Below are positions 45,549 to 55,879 of a stretch of DNA of 64,000 nucleotides, one piece after another. This DNA is from Burkholderiales bacterium (GTDB lineage Bacteria; Pseudomonadota; Gammaproteobacteria; Burkholderiales; Thiobacteraceae). Both the position numbers and the translations under genes were made by a program. The notes beneath the pieces are model-generated. The model worked only from the letters and a program-made list of their open reading frames with translations, did no database searches and was not told the origin of the DNA. Position 1 is the stretch's first letter; each line of letters opens with the position of its first letter. The stretch covers positions 1-64,000 of the forward strand of contig JAIMAL010000010.1 in assembly GCA_023511995.1 (NCBI GenBank). Direction: 5' to 3'.

Positions 45549-46501
45549 TTTCCGGATTCGACCCCCAGGACGCCCCCGAGGAAAACGAGCTGCCCCCGGA
45601 AGTGGCCGGCGCGCCCGAGGGGGTGGCCGAACCGGCCACGGAAACGGCGGAAGGCGAGTTCCTGTCCGATCTCAACGCCGACGTCACCCAGATTTATCTC
45701 AACGAAATCGGGCACAATGCCCTGCTTTCGGCGGAAGAGGAGCTGGAACTTACGCGGCGCGTGGTCCAGGGGGATTTCATGGCACGCCAGCGCATGATCG
45801 AGTGCAATCTGCGACTGGTGGTCAACATCGCCAAGCACTACGTGAACCGGGGTCTGCCGCTTCTGGACCTGATCGAGGAGGGGAATCTCGGTCTCATTCA
45901 CGCCCTGGAGAAATTCGACCCGGAGCGGGGCTTCCGCTTTTCCACCTACGCCACCTGGTGGATCAGGCAGAACATCGAGCGCGCCATCATGAATCAGTCG
46001 CGCACCATTCGCCTGCCGGTGCACATCATCAAGGAGCTCAACACCTATCTGCGCGCGCAGCGGCACCTGGAGGCCCACGGCAAACCCGATCCCACGGCGG
46101 AGGATGTGGCCCATCTGCTGGGGCGTGACGTGGAGGAGGTGCGTTACATCCTGAGCCTGAACGAGCGCATGGCCTCCCTCGATGCGCCCCTGGACATCGA
46201 CCCCAATCTTTCCATCGGCGAGGCGATTCCCGACGAGCAGGGGGTGTTGCCGGAAGTGTGGCTGCAACAGGCGGAAATGGAACGCTATGTGCAGGAGTGG
46301 CTGGAGCAGCTCCCCGACAAACAGCGTTCGGTGATCGAACGCCGCTTCGGTCTCAATGGCTACGAGGTGAGCACCCTGGAGGAGGTGGCGGCCGCCCACG
46401 GGATCACCCGGGAGCGGGTGCGCCAGATCCAGATGGAGGCCCTGCAGTCCCTGCGGCGGATTCTCCGCCGTGCCGGGGTGTCCAAGGATTCCCTGCTCTA
46501 G
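45545..46501 (+). CDS. rpoS: Stationary-phase sigma factor RpoS
   Basis: The 318-residue product has sigma70 regions 1.2 to 4.2: [20 protein letters not shown], region 2 with [20 protein letters not shown] and [15 protein letters not shown], region 3, and region 4 with the helix-turn-helix [20 protein letters not shown]. Region 1.1 is absent, and QTIRLPVHI-like [10 protein letters not shown] is present, as in RpoS. Position directly after nlpD confirms the call. Translationally coupled to nlpD through ATGA. Confidence 0.96.
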   Translation: MISGFDPQDAPEENELPPEVAGAPEGVAEPATETAEGEFLSDLNADVTQIYLNEIGHNALLSAEEELELTRRVVQGDFMARQRMIECNLRLVVNIAKHYVNRGLPLLDLIEEGNLGLIHALEKFDPERGFRFSTYATWWIRQNIERAIMNQSRTIRLPVHIIKELNTYLRAQRHLEAHGKPDPTAEDVAHLLGRDVEEVRYILSLNERMASLDAPLDIDPNLSIGEAIPDEQGVLPEVWLQQAEMERYVQEWLEQLPDKQRSVIERRFGLNGYEVSTLEEVAAAHGITRERVRQIQMEALQSLRRILRRAGVSKDSLL

Positions 46502-46504
46502 CCG

Positions 46505-47158
46505 ATGCTCGACTGGCAGACCATCGACACCGTCCTTGTGGACATGGACGGTACCCTCGTCGACCTCCACTACGACAACCATTTCTGGCTCGCCCACGTG
46601 CCGCAGCGCTATGCGGAAAAGCACAGCCTTCCCTTGGCTACGGCACGGCAGGCGCTGCTGTCCCGTTATGCCCGGGTGGCCGGGACGATGGAGTGGTATT
46701 GCGTCGACTACTGGAGCCGGGAGCTGGGACTCGACATCGCGCGCTTAAAGCGCGAGGTGGCCCACCTGATCGCCGTCCATCCCCACGTGGAGCCTTTCCT
46801 CAGCCGCGTGCGGGAGCGGGGAAAGCGCGTCGTGCTGGTGACCAATGCGCACCAGGTGAGTCTGACCCTCAAGCTGGAACGCACGGAGCTTGACCGCTAT
46901 TTCGATGCCATCGTCTGCGCCCATGAATGCGGGCGGCCCAAGGAACACCCGGAGTTCTGGCCCTGGCTTGCCGCGCGCGAATCCTTCGCGCCCGGACGCA
47001 CCCTGCTCATCGACGACAGTCTGCCGGTGCTGCGTGCGGCCCGGGCCTATGGCATCCGGCATCTCCTCGCCGTGGCGCGGCCGGATTCCCAGGCACCGGC
47101 GCGGGAAGCTCAGGAGTTTCCCCTGCTTCTCAGTTTCGCCGACATTCTTCCTCCCTGA
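46505..47158 (+). CDS. yrfG: YrfG-like HAD GMP/IMP nucleotidase
   Basis: The 217-residue product is a HAD hydrolase: DMDGTLVDLHYDNHFW (nucleophile Asp in DMDGT), VTNAHQ (motif II), K in CGRPKEHPEFW and LIDDSLPVLRAA (motif IV). The NHFWxxxVPxxYA stretch is typical of YrfG-type nucleotidases. It starts four bases after rpoS stops. Confidence 0.9.
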   Translation: MLDWQTIDTVLVDMDGTLVDLHYDNHFWLAHVPQRYAEKHSLPLATARQALLSRYARVAGTMEWYCVDYWSRELGLDIARLKREVAHLIAVHPHVEPFLSRVRERGKRVVLVTNAHQVSLTLKLERTELDRYFDAIVCAHECGRPKEHPEFWPWLAARESFAPGRTLLIDDSLPVLRAARAYGIRHLLAVARPDSQAPAREAQEFPLLLSFADILPP

Positions 47159-47260
47159 ACGAAGCGCCGAAGCGATCCCCCTTGCGGGGCGGAAGCCACG
47201 CTGTGGGCGGCGGGGTCACCGTGGCCGCTGCCTCGCAGAAGCTCTGGGAGAGGCTTGCCG

Positions 47261-47629
47261 CTAGAGGAGGAGGGCGGCGGCCACCCGCCGGCCTTCGGCG
47301 AGGAGGATGTTGTAGGTGCGGGCGGCGGCGTGGCTGTCCATCACCTCCATGCCGATCCCCCTCGTCGTGAGAGCTTGCAGGAGGGGTGCCGGGGGGAAGC
47401 ACAAGCGCCGCCCGGTGCCGAGGAGGAGGATGTCCGCCGGCAGATCCGCCAGCAGCGCGCTGTCGGCTGCGGTGAGCTCCTCCACGCGCCGCGGCGCCCA
47501 ATCGGCGATGATGCGGTCGGGAAGCACGATCAGGCTGCGCTCGAAGCGCTGCTGGTTGATGAGGACGTAACCTTCGCCGTAACCGGTGAAGGCATTCTGA
47601 TTGCCGAAACGGTCGAGGTGCAGCTTCAT
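47261..47629 (-). CDS. Mth938-like (DUF498) domain protein
   Basis: The 122-residue product has the DUF498/Mth938 pattern: short N-terminal beta region ([20 protein letters not shown]), [20 protein letters not shown], and [24 protein letters not shown]. Function is not established; the mammalian relative NDUFAF3 helps assemble complex I. I chose the ATG at 47629; a very long frame continues upstream antisense to alaC and is spurious. Confidence 0.88.
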   Translation of the reverse strand: MKLHLDRFGNQNAFTGYGEGYVLINQQRFERSLIVLPDRIIADWAPRRVEELTAADSALLADLPADILLLGTGRRLCFPPAPLLQALTTRGIGMEVMDSHAAARTYNILLAEGRRVAAALLL

Positions 47630-47707
47630 CGGGGGGCGTCGTTGCGGGGGCCGGAGCGGTTCTGTAACATTATATCTTTTTTGGCTTTTTGGCCATTTCG
47701 CGGAACC

Positions 47708-48892
47708 ATGGATGCATTTCCCCGTATCTCCCGCCTGCCGCCCTATGTCTTCAATATCACGGGGGAGCTGAAGGCGGCCGCCCGGCGGCGGGGCGAGGAC
47801 ATCGTTGACTTCGGCATGGGCAACCCCGACCAGCCCACGCCCCGGCACATCGTGGACAAGCTGATCGAAAGTGCGCAGCGGGGCGACACCCACCGCTATT
47901 CGGTCTCCAAGGGCATTCCCCGCCTGCGCCGGGCCATCAGTCATTGGTACGCCAGCCGTTACGGGGTGGAGATCGATCCCGACACCGAGGCGATCGTCAC
48001 CATCGGCTCCAAGGAGGGCATTGCCCACCTGTGTCTGGCCACGCTGGACAAGGGCGACATCGTGCTGGTACCCAATCCCAGCTATCCCATCCACATTTAC
48101 GGGCCGGTCATCGCCGGGGCGGATATCCAATACATCCCCATGCGTCCGGGCATGGATTTCTTCGAGGCGCTGGAAAAGGCCATCCGCACCTCCTATCCCA
48201 AGCCCAAGATGCTCATCCTTAACTTCCCCAGCAACCCCACCACCCAGTGTGTGGAACTGCCCTTCTTCGAAAAGGTGGTGGCCATGTGCCGGGAGCAGGG
48301 CATCTATGTGGTGCACGACATCGCCTATGCCGACATCGTTTTCGACGGCTACCGGGCGCCGTCCATCATGCAGGTGCCGGGGGCGAAGGAGATCGCGGTG
48401 GAATTCTTCACCCTCTCCAAGAGCTACAACATGCCGGGCTGGCGGGTTGGCTTCATGGTGGGCAACCGGGACCTGGTGGCGGCGCTCGCGCGCATCAAGA
48501 GCTACCACGACTACGGCACCTTCACGCCCATCCAGGTGGCGAGCATCCTCGCCTTGGAGGGGCCCCAGGACTGTGTGCGGGAAATCCGCGATATGTACCA
48601 GCGGCGGCGGGATGCCCTGTGCAAGGGACTGCACGCCATCGGCTGGCCGGTGGAGGTGCCCAAGGCCACCATGTTCGTCTGGGCGCCCATTCCCGAACCC
48701 TATCGGGCCATGGGTTCCCTGGAGTTCGCGAAGAAACTGCTGGCGGAGGCGAAGGTGGCGGTGTCTCCCGGCATCGGCTTTGGCGATTATGGCGATGACC
48801 ACGTGCGTTTTTCCCTCATCGAGAACGAAGCGCGCACCCGTCAGGCGATTCGTGGCATCCGCGAGATGTTCAAGAAAGACGGACTCCTCTAG
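47708..48892 (+). CDS. alaC: Alanine transaminase AlaC-like aminotransferase
   Basis: PLP-dependent class I/II aminotransferase that makes alanine from pyruvate and glutamate. The 394-residue product starts [20 protein letters not shown], has [13 protein letters not shown], the PLP Asp in [13 protein letters not shown], and the PLP lysine in [17 protein letters not shown]. The alaC-hom-thrC order is characteristic of betaproteobacteria. An upstream in-frame extension to 47255 is antisense to the DUF498 gene and not coding. Confidence 0.94.
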   Translation: MDAFPRISRLPPYVFNITGELKAAARRRGEDIVDFGMGNPDQPTPRHIVDKLIESAQRGDTHRYSVSKGIPRLRRAISHWYASRYGVEIDPDTEAIVTIGSKEGIAHLCLATLDKGDIVLVPNPSYPIHIYGPVIAGADIQYIPMRPGMDFFEALEKAIRTSYPKPKMLILNFPSNPTTQCVELPFFEKVVAMCREQGIYVVHDIAYADIVFDGYRAPSIMQVPGAKEIAVEFFTLSKSYNMPGWRVGFMVGNRDLVAALARIKSYHDYGTFTPIQVASILALEGPQDCVREIRDMYQRRRDALCKGLHAIGWPVEVPKATMFVWAPIPEPYRAMGSLEFAKKLLAEAKVAVSPGIGFGDYGDDHVRFSLIENEARTRQAIRGIREMFKKDGLL

Positions 48893-48978
48893 AGGCGTTA
48901 GCCCTTCCGGCAAGGCGCACCGTCGCTTCCGCCGAGGGGCGGTGCCTGCAGGTAGGCAATCATTTTCAGGGAAAGGCA

Positions 48979-50292
48979 ATGAAACCAATCAACGTCGGTC
49001 TGCTGGGACTGGGAACGGTGGGGGGTGGCACCCTCACCGTCCTGCGCCGCAACGCGGGGGAGATTAGCCGCCGTGCCGGGCGGGAGATTCGCGTGGTGAT
49101 GGCCGCGGTGCGCAACGTGGAGCGGGCGCGCCGTCAATACGGTGGCGAGGGGCTCGCCATCACCGACGATGCGATGGCCGTGGTCAACCATCCGGACATC
49201 GACATCGTGGTGGAACTCATCGGTGGCACCAGCCCCGCCAGGGAACTGGTGATGCAGGCCATCTGCAACGGCAAGCATGTGGTGACCGCGAACAAGGCCC
49301 TGATCGCCAAACATGGCAATGAAATCTTCGCCCTGGCGCAGGAAAAGCAGGTGATGGTCGCCTTCGAGGCGGCGGTGGGCGGCGGCATTCCCATCATCAA
49401 GGCGATCCGCGAGGGTCTGACCGCGAATCACATCGAGTGGGTGGCCGGCATCATCAACGGCACCACCAATTTCATCCTCACCGAGATGCGCAACAAAGGC
49501 CTGCCCTTTGCCGAGGTGCTGGCGGAGGCGCAGCGTCTCGGCTATGCGGAGGCCGATCCCACCTTCGACATCGAAGGCATCGACGCCGCGCACAAGCTCA
49601 CCATTCTCTCCGCCATCGCCTTCGGCATTCCCATGCAGTTTGACAAGGCCTACACCGAAGGCATTTCGCAGCTCACCCGCGAGGACATGCGCTACGCCGA
49701 GGAGCTTGGCTATCGCATCAAACTGCTGGGCATCACCAAACGCACGGAGAAGGGGATCGAGTTGCGGGTACACCCCACCCTGATCCCCGCCCGCCGGCTC
49801 ATCGCCAACGTGGATGGAGTGATGAATGCCATCCTGGTCAAGGGCGATGCGGTGGGGCATACCCTCTATTACGGGCGCGGCGCGGGGGCGGAGCCCACTG
49901 CCTCCGCCGTGGTGGCGGACCTGGTGGATGTGACGCGCATGGCGACGGCGGACCCGGAAAACCGCGTTCCCCATCTCGCCTTCCAACCGGATGCCCTCTC
50001 CGATGAGCCCATTCTGCCCATCGGCGAGGTGCGCACCGCCTACTATCTGCGCATGCGGGCCTACGACCGGCCGGGCGTGCTGGCGGACATCACGCGGATT
50101 CTGGCCGATCTCGGCATCTCCATCGATGCCATGATCCAGAAGGAGCCGGAAGAGGGCGAGGAGCAGGTGGACATCATCATGCTCACCCACGAGACGCTGG
50201 AAAAACACGTGGTGCAGGCCATCAGCCGGATCGAGGCCCTGCCCACCATTTCCGGTGCGGTGATCAAACTGCGACTGGAAACCCTCACCTGA
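48979..50292 (+). CDS. hom: Homoserine dehydrogenase
   Basis: Reduces aspartate semialdehyde to homoserine in threonine and methionine synthesis. The 437-residue product has the NAD(P) motif GLLGLGTVGGGT, catalytic region GIINGTTNFILTEM and AEADPTFDIEGIDAAHKL, and a C-terminal ACT domain (about 350 to 425, YYLRMRAYDRPGVLADITRI) for feedback control. AGGGAAAGG precedes the ATG. A GC-rich imperfect hairpin lies in the 86-base gap after alaC. Confidence 0.97.
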   Translation: MKPINVGLLGLGTVGGGTLTVLRRNAGEISRRAGREIRVVMAAVRNVERARRQYGGEGLAITDDAMAVVNHPDIDIVVELIGGTSPARELVMQAICNGKHVVTANKALIAKHGNEIFALAQEKQVMVAFEAAVGGGIPIIKAIREGLTANHIEWVAGIINGTTNFILTEMRNKGLPFAEVLAEAQRLGYAEADPTFDIEGIDAAHKLTILSAIAFGIPMQFDKAYTEGISQLTREDMRYAEELGYRIKLLGITKRTEKGIELRVHPTLIPARRLIANVDGVMNAILVKGDAVGHTLYYGRGAGAEPTASAVVADLVDVTRMATADPENRVPHLAFQPDALSDEPILPIGEVRTAYYLRMRAYDRPGVLADITRILADLGISIDAMIQKEPEEGEEQVDIIMLTHETLEKHVVQAISRIEALPTISGAVIKLRLETLT

Positions 50293-50321
50293 GGCGGGCC
50301 GGAAAAGTCTGGAAAGTGGCC

Positions 50322-51740
50322 ATGGAATACATCTCCACCCGCGGCGGCGCCGAACCGCAGTCTTTTTTGCAAATCCTCCTCGGCGGTCTGGCACCAGACG
50401 GTGGCCTTTACGTGCCGACGGATTATCCCCGCGTAAGCCTTGCACAGCTCGAAGCGTGGCGCAGTCTGGATTACGCGGAGCTCGCGTTTGCCATTCTTTC
50501 CCGCTTCGCCCCTGACATAGCGGGGGATGACCTGCGGGGGCTCGTGCACCGGACCTATACGCCCGCGGTGTACTGCCACACCCGACCGGGGGAAAATGCC
50601 GCCGACATCACGCCGGTGCGCCGTCTCGAAGATGGCCTGTTCATCCTCGCCCTGTCCAATGGTCCCACGCTGGCCTTCAAGGACATGGCCATGCAGCTTT
50701 TGGGCAACCTTTTCGAATATGTCCTGGCACGCACCGGCGCCACCCTCAACATTCTCGGCGCCACCTCCGGCGACACCGGTTCGGCGGCGGAATACGCCAT
50801 GCGGGGCAAGCGGAGCATCCGCGTCTTCATGCTCTCGCCTTTCGGCGCCATGAGTCCCTTCCAGCGGGCGCAGATGTATTCCCTCATGGACCCGAACATC
50901 CACAACCTTGCCGTGCGCGGATCCTTCGACGACTGCCAGGACATCGTCAAGGCGGTGTCCAATGACCTGGAATTCAAGTCCCGCTACCACATCGGCGCGG
51001 TCAATTCCATCAACTGGGGACGCATCGCCGCCCAGGTGGTCTATTACTTCAAGGCCTACCTGGCGGTGGTGGAGGAGATCGGCCGGCAAGTTTCTTTTGC
51101 CGTGCCTTCCGGCAATTTCGGCAATGTCCTCGCCGGACACATCGCGCGCATGATGGGCCTGCCGATCCGTCGTCTGATCGTGGCCACCAACGAAAACGAC
51201 GTGCTCGACGAGTTTTTCAGGACCGGTCATTACGCGCCACGGGCACGCACCCTGCGCACCTCAAGCCCCTCCATGGACATCTCCAAGGCGTCCAACTTCG
51301 AACGCATGATTTTCGATGCCGTGGGGCGTGATCCGGCGCGCATCCGGCAGCTTTGGTCCCATGTGGACCGCGGCGAAGGTATCACCCTGTCGGCGGAGGA
51401 GTTTGCCCGGGTGAAGGAATTTGGCTTCGTCTCTGGACGCAGTACCCATGCCAACCGTATCGCCACCATCCGCATGGTGTACGAAAAGTACGGACAGATC
51501 ATCGATCCCCACACCGCAGACGGCCTCAAGGTGGGGCTGGAATACCGCGAGCCGGAGGTGCCCCTCATCTGCCTGGAAACCGCGCTGCCCGCCAAATTTG
51601 AGGAAACGATCCGCGAGGCATTGGGGCGGCCGCCGGAGCGGCCGGCGGACCTCCTGGGGCTGGAGGAACGGCCGCAGCGGGTGGAGGTGGTGGAGGCCGA
51701 CGTGGAGCAGGTCAAGCGGTACATTGCCGCCCACGCCTGA
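50322..51740 (+). CDS. thrC: Threonine synthase
   Basis: PLP enzyme converting O-phosphohomoserine to threonine. The 472-residue product starts MEYISTRGGAEPQSFLQILL, has the PLP lysine in TLAFKDMAMQLLG and the phosphate loop LGATSGDTGSAAEYA, and is of the longer, fungal/proteobacterial type. I chose the ATG at 50322 because GGAAAG lies five to six bases upstream; a GTG two codons earlier is possible. It is 29 bases after hom and convergent with nadC, only six bases apart. Confidence 0.96.
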   Translation: MEYISTRGGAEPQSFLQILLGGLAPDGGLYVPTDYPRVSLAQLEAWRSLDYAELAFAILSRFAPDIAGDDLRGLVHRTYTPAVYCHTRPGENAADITPVRRLEDGLFILALSNGPTLAFKDMAMQLLGNLFEYVLARTGATLNILGATSGDTGSAAEYAMRGKRSIRVFMLSPFGAMSPFQRAQMYSLMDPNIHNLAVRGSFDDCQDIVKAVSNDLEFKSRYHIGAVNSINWGRIAAQVVYYFKAYLAVVEEIGRQVSFAVPSGNFGNVLAGHIARMMGLPIRRLIVATNENDVLDEFFRTGHYAPRARTLRTSSPSMDISKASNFERMIFDAVGRDPARIRQLWSHVDRGEGITLSAEEFARVKEFGFVSGRSTHANRIATIRMVYEKYGQIIDPHTADGLKVGLEYREPEVPLICLETALPAKFEETIREALGRPPERPADLLGLEERPQRVEVVEADVEQVKRYIAAHA

Positions 51741-51746
51741 GGCCCT

Positions 51747-52586
51747 TCACAGGGGAATGCGCAGGGAGAAATCCACCGCCTTGATGTGCTTGGTCAGGCT
51801 GCCGACGGAGATACGGTCCACCCCGGTTTCCGCCACCGCGCGCACGTTGCTGAGGTTGATACCGCCGGAGGCCTCGAGCTCGGCGCGCCCCGCTGCAAGC
51901 CGCACCGCTTCCCGCAGCGCAGCCAGGGGGAAATTGTCGAGCAACACCAAAGTCGCGCCCGCCGCCAGCGCCTCTTCGAGCTGCGCCAGGTTTTCCACCT
52001 CGATCTGAATGCTTAAGCCCGGTGCCGCCAGGCGCGCCGCGGCCATCACCTGCGCAATGCCTCCGGCGGCCGCGATGTGGTTTTCCTTGATCAGGATGCC
52101 ATCGAACAGCCCCATGCGCTGATTCACCCCGCCGCCCACGCGCACCGCATATTTCTGCGCAACACGCAGGCCCGGCAGGGTCTTGCGGGTATCCATGATG
52201 CGCGCCCGGGTGCCCGCCACTGCCTCCACGTAACGCCGGGTGACGGTGGCCACCGCGGAAAGCGTCTGCAGGAAATTCAGGGCCGAGCGCTCGGCGGACA
52301 GAAGCGCGCGGGCCTTCCCTTCGATCTCGCACACCTCCATGCCCACCGTGAGTGCCTGCCCCTCGGTTGCCCGCCAGCGGAAGATCACGTCCGGATCCAG
52401 ACGGCGGAAACAGGCCTCGAACCAGGGTTGACCACACAGAATCGCCGCCTCCCGCGTGATGAGGCGGGCGGTTGCGCGTCTTTCGGGGGGAATGAGGGCG
52501 GCGGTGGGATCCCCCGGTCCCAGATCCTCCGCCAGCGCAGCCGTGACGTTGGCCTCGATGGCGCGCCAAAGTTCGCTGTCATTCAT
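51747..52586 (-). CDS. nadC: Nicotinate-nucleotide pyrophosphorylase (quinolinate PRTase)
   Basis: Converts quinolinate and PRPP to nicotinate mononucleotide in NAD synthesis. The 279-residue product has LAEDLGPGDPTAALIP, MDTRKTLPGLRVAQKYAVRVGGG, GILIKENHI and the C-terminal EASGGINLSNVRAVAETGVD. The start at 52586 (MNDSELWRAIEANV) gives the expected length; the longer upstream frame runs into the clpB promoter region. Confidence 0.96.
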   Translation of the reverse strand: MNDSELWRAIEANVTAALAEDLGPGDPTAALIPPERRATARLITREAAILCGQPWFEACFRRLDPDVIFRWRATEGQALTVGMEVCEIEGKARALLSAERSALNFLQTLSAVATVTRRYVEAVAGTRARIMDTRKTLPGLRVAQKYAVRVGGGVNQRMGLFDGILIKENHIAAAGGIAQVMAAARLAAPGLSIQIEVENLAQLEEALAAGATLVLLDNFPLAALREAVRLAAGRAELEASGGINLSNVRAVAETGVDRISVGSLTKHIKAVDFSLRIPL

Positions 52587-52702
52587 GGGCCCGCATTCTA
52601 GCGTGAAACGGCGCACCCCACCGGGGAGGAGGCGGGGGAGAGGCAAGAACGGTCTTTTTTTGGCGCCTCCATACTGTAAGCCTGTAAGCGGCAACCCGGC
52701 CC

Positions 52703-52730
52703 GTTGAAATCCCGCCGTTACCCCCTATAT
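52703..52730 (+). promoter_or_regulatory. Sigma32-type heat-shock promoter of clpB
   Basis: GTTGAAA at 52703-52709 and CCCCCTATAT at 52721-52730 resemble the sigma32 elements CTTGAAA and CCCCATNT with a 12- to 13-base spacer. It lies 35 bases before the clpB start, where a heat-shock promoter is expected. Confidence 0.65.
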
Positions 52731-52764
52731 TGAGAGCAAATCACACCCTTGGGAAAGGATCACG

Positions 52765-55362
52765 ATGCGTTTCGACAAACTGACCACCAAATTCCAGCAG
52801 GCCTTTGCCGATGCGCAGAGCATGGCGGTGGGCAACGACAACCCCTACATCGAGCCCCAGCACCTGCTGCTTGCGCTCCTCAACCAGGAGGACGGCAGTG
52901 TCGCCTCCATCCTGCAGCGGGCCGGGGCCAACGTGCAGGCCCTGCGCACGTCCCTGGAGGCGTCCATCAAACGTCTGCCCAAAGTGGAGGGGCATGGCGG
53001 GGAAATCAACATTTCCCGCGATCTCAACAATCTGCTCAATCTCACCGACCGCGAGGCGCAGAAGCGGGGCGATCAATACATCGCCTCGGAAATGTTCCTG
53101 CTTGCCGCCCTGGAGGATAAGGGCGATACCGGCCGCGCCCTGAAAGATGCAGGGGCGACGCGCGCCGCCATCGAAAAAGCCATCAATGCCATCCGTGGAG
53201 GGGAAACCGTGCAAAATCCGGAAGCCGAGGCCACCCGTGAAGCCCTGAAGAAATACACCATCGACCTCACCGAGCGGGCCCGCGAAGGCAAGCTCGACCC
53301 GGTGATCGGGCGGGATGACGAAATCCGTCGCACCATCCAGATCCTGCAGCGGCGGACGAAGAACAACCCGGTGCTGATCGGCGAGCCCGGCGTCGGCAAG
53401 ACCGCCATCGTCGAGGGGCTCGCCCAGCGTATCGTCAACGGCGAAGTGCCGGAGACGCTGAAAAACAAGCGTGTCCTCTCCCTGGACATGGCGGGGCTTC
53501 TGGCCGGCGCCAAATACCGCGGTGAATTCGAGGAGCGGCTCAAGGCCGTGCTCAAGGAGATCGCCCAGGAGGAAGGGCGCATCATCCTCTTCATCGACGA
53601 AATCCACACCCTGGTGGGGGCGGGAAAGGCCGAAGGCGCCATCGATGCCGGCAATATGCTGAAGCCTGCGCTGGCGCGCGGGGAGCTGCATTGCATCGGC
53701 GCCACCACGTTGGACGAATACCGCAAATACATCGAGAAAGATCCGGCGCTGGAGCGGCGTTTCCAGAAGGTGCTGGTGGAAGAACCGTCGGTGGAGGACA
53801 CCATCGCCATCCTGCGCGGACTGCAGGAGAAATACGAACTGCACCACGGGGTGGAGATCACCGACCCGGCGATCGTGGCCGCGGCGGAGTTGTCCCACCG
53901 CTACATCACCGACCGTTTCCTGCCCGACAAGGCCATCGACCTCATCGATGAGGCGGCGGCGCGGATCAAGATGGAAATCGATTCCAAACCAGAGGCCATG
54001 GACAAGCTGGAGCGGCGCCTGATCCAGCTCAAGATCGAGCGGGAGGCGGTGCGCAAGGAAAAGGACGAGGCTTCGCAAAAACGCCTGGCCCTCCTCGAGG
54101 AGGAGATCGCCCGCCTGGAGAAGGAATACTCCGACCTGGAGGAAATCTGGAAGGCGGAAAAGGCCATGGTCCAGGGCACGCAACACATCAAGGAGGAGAT
54201 CGAACGGCTGCGCGCGGAAATGGCCGAGCTGCAGCGTAAGGGTCAACTGGACAAGGTCGCGGAAATCCAGTACGGCAAGCTGCCTCAGCTCGAGGCCCAG
54301 CTCAAGCAGGCGGAGGCCGCGGGCACGGAAAAGCGCAAGTTCAAGCTGCTGCGGACCCAGGTGGGCGCGGAGGAGATCGCGGAGGTGGTCTCGCGCATGA
54401 CCGGCATTCCCGTGGCCAAGATGCTGCAGGGGGAACGGGAGAAGCTTTTGCACATGGAGGAGGCGCTGCACGAGCGCGTGGTGGGGCAGGACGAGGCGGT
54501 GCGGGCGGTGGCCGATGCCATCCGGCGCTCCCGTGCCGGGCTTGCCGACCCCAACCGGCCCTATGGCTCTTTCCTCTTCCTTGGTCCCACCGGGGTGGGC
54601 AAGACCGAACTGTGCAAGGCGCTGGCTGCCTTCCTCTTCGACTCCGAGGATCACCTGATCCGCATCGACATGTCGGAGTACATGGAGAAGCATTCGGTGG
54701 CCCGCCTGATCGGTGCGCCGCCGGGCTACGTGGGTTATGAGGAGGGGGGCTACCTCACCGAACAGGTGCGGCGCAAGCCCTACAGCGTGATCCTCCTCGA
54801 CGAGGTGGAGAAGGCCCACCCGGACGTGTTCAACGTCCTGCTGCAGGTGCTGGATGATGGCCGGCTGACCGATGGTCAGGGGCGCACCGTGGATTTCCGC
54901 AACACGGTGATCGTCATGACCTCCAACCTGGGCAGCCAGATGATCCAGCAGATGGCGGGTGACGACTACCAGGTCATCAAGCTGGCGGTGCTGGCGGAGG
55001 TGCGCAACTATTTCCGGCCGGAGTTCATCAACCGCATTGACGAAGTGGTGGTGTTCCATCCCCTGGGCGAGGAGCACATCAAGTCCATCGCCAGGATTCA
55101 GTTGGGTTACCTGGCCAAGCGGCTGGCCGCCCACGACATGACCTTGGAGGTCACGGATGCGGCGCTGGCGGAGATCGCCAAGGCCGGCTTCGACCCGGTC
55201 TATGGCGCCCGTCCGCTGAAACGGGCGATCCAGGCGCGGATCGAAAACCCCCTGGCGAAGGAAATCCTCGCCGGCCGCTTCGGTCCCAAGGACGTCATCC
55301 GCGTCGACGCCCGCGGCGGCGAGATCGTCTTCGAGAAGGGCACCCTGGCCCAGGCCGCCTGA
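52765..55362 (+). CDS. clpB: ClpB disaggregase
   Basis: Hsp100 ATPase that rescues aggregated proteins with DnaK. The 865-residue product has the double Clp N domain (about 1 to 145), NBD1 with Walker A GEPGVGKT (about 206 to 213), the coiled-coil M domain that distinguishes ClpB (about 400 to 530), and NBD2 with GPTGVGKT (about 608 to 615). Length is normal for the family. AAGGAT precedes the ATG. Confidence 0.98.
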   Translation: MRFDKLTTKFQQAFADAQSMAVGNDNPYIEPQHLLLALLNQEDGSVASILQRAGANVQALRTSLEASIKRLPKVEGHGGEINISRDLNNLLNLTDREAQKRGDQYIASEMFLLAALEDKGDTGRALKDAGATRAAIEKAINAIRGGETVQNPEAEATREALKKYTIDLTERAREGKLDPVIGRDDEIRRTIQILQRRTKNNPVLIGEPGVGKTAIVEGLAQRIVNGEVPETLKNKRVLSLDMAGLLAGAKYRGEFEERLKAVLKEIAQEEGRIILFIDEIHTLVGAGKAEGAIDAGNMLKPALARGELHCIGATTLDEYRKYIEKDPALERRFQKVLVEEPSVEDTIAILRGLQEKYELHHGVEITDPAIVAAAELSHRYITDRFLPDKAIDLIDEAAARIKMEIDSKPEAMDKLERRLIQLKIEREAVRKEKDEASQKRLALLEEEIARLEKEYSDLEEIWKAEKAMVQGTQHIKEEIERLRAEMAELQRKGQLDKVAEIQYGKLPQLEAQLKQAEAAGTEKRKFKLLRTQVGAEEIAEVVSRMTGIPVAKMLQGEREKLLHMEEALHERVVGQDEAVRAVADAIRRSRAGLADPNRPYGSFLFLGPTGVGKTELCKALAAFLFDSEDHLIRIDMSEYMEKHSVARLIGAPPGYVGYEEGGYLTEQVRRKPYSVILLDEVEKAHPDVFNVLLQVLDDGRLTDGQGRTVDFRNTVIVMTSNLGSQMIQQMAGDDYQVIKLAVLAEVRNYFRPEFINRIDEVVVFHPLGEEHIKSIARIQLGYLAKRLAAHDMTLEVTDAALAEIAKAGFDPVYGARPLKRAIQARIENPLAKEILAGRFGPKDVIRVDARGGEIVFEKGTLAQAA

Positions 55363-55373
55363 CCGCGTGGCCA

Positions 55374-55407
55374 GGAAACGCGCCCGGCCTCCCCCGGGCG
55401 CGTTTCC
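55374..55407 (+). terminator. Terminator hairpin after clpB
   Basis: A perfect 14-base stem (GGAAACGCGCCCGG with CCGGGCGCGTTTCC, six-base loop) follows the clpB stop by about a dozen bases. The trailing ATTTG is only a weak U-run, but the stem is very stable. Confidence 0.75.
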
Positions 55408-55458
55408 ATTTGTGCCCCTGCTAAACACGCCGCCGTTCCTGCGCAGTACAATGGGCCC

Positions 55459-55878
55459 ATGCGTCAGGCGAGTCATACGGTGAGCATCGCCACCCGCGGC
55501 AAGGGGCTTTATGCCTGTACCGAGCCGGTGGTGGCCTGGGTGCGCAGCACGGGCATCCGCGAAGGGCTGCTCACCCTCTTCATCCGCCATACTTCGGCCA
55601 GCCTCCTCATCCAGGAGAACTACGACCCGGATGTGACGGCGGATCTCGCCCGTTTCTTTGCCCGTCTGGTGCCGGACGGGGACCCGCTGTTTTCCCACGT
55701 GATCGAAGGCCCGGATGACATGCCCGCCCATGTGCGGGCGGCGCTGACCCAGACCAGCCTGTCCATTCCCGTCTCCGGCGGCGCGCCCGTGCTGGGTACC
55801 TGGCAGGGCATCTACGTGTTCGAGCATCGCCACGCGGCCCAACGCCGGCAGGTGACGCTGCATCTGCTGGGAGAATAG
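55459..55878 (+). CDS. yjbQ: YjbQ/UPF0047 family protein
   Basis: The 139-residue product has the UPF0047 pattern: ITLFIRHTSASLLIQEN-type element (seen as LFIRHTSASLLIQENYDP), DPLFSHVIEGPDDMPAHVRAAL and GTWQGIYVFEHR. Family members have weak thiamine-phosphate synthase activity and a bound metal at conserved histidines. The stop at 55878 is one base before the next gene's GTG start. Confidence 0.92.
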   Translation: MRQASHTVSIATRGKGLYACTEPVVAWVRSTGIREGLLTLFIRHTSASLLIQENYDPDVTADLARFFARLVPDGDPLFSHVIEGPDDMPAHVRAALTQTSLSIPVSGGAPVLGTWQGIYVFEHRHAAQRRQVTLHLLGE

Positions 55879-55879
55879 C

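Noticed and set aside
47261-48988. A 575-codon minus-strand frame opposite alaC
   Set aside because: Only the last 122 codons match a known family (DUF498). The rest is antisense to the securely identified aminotransferase.
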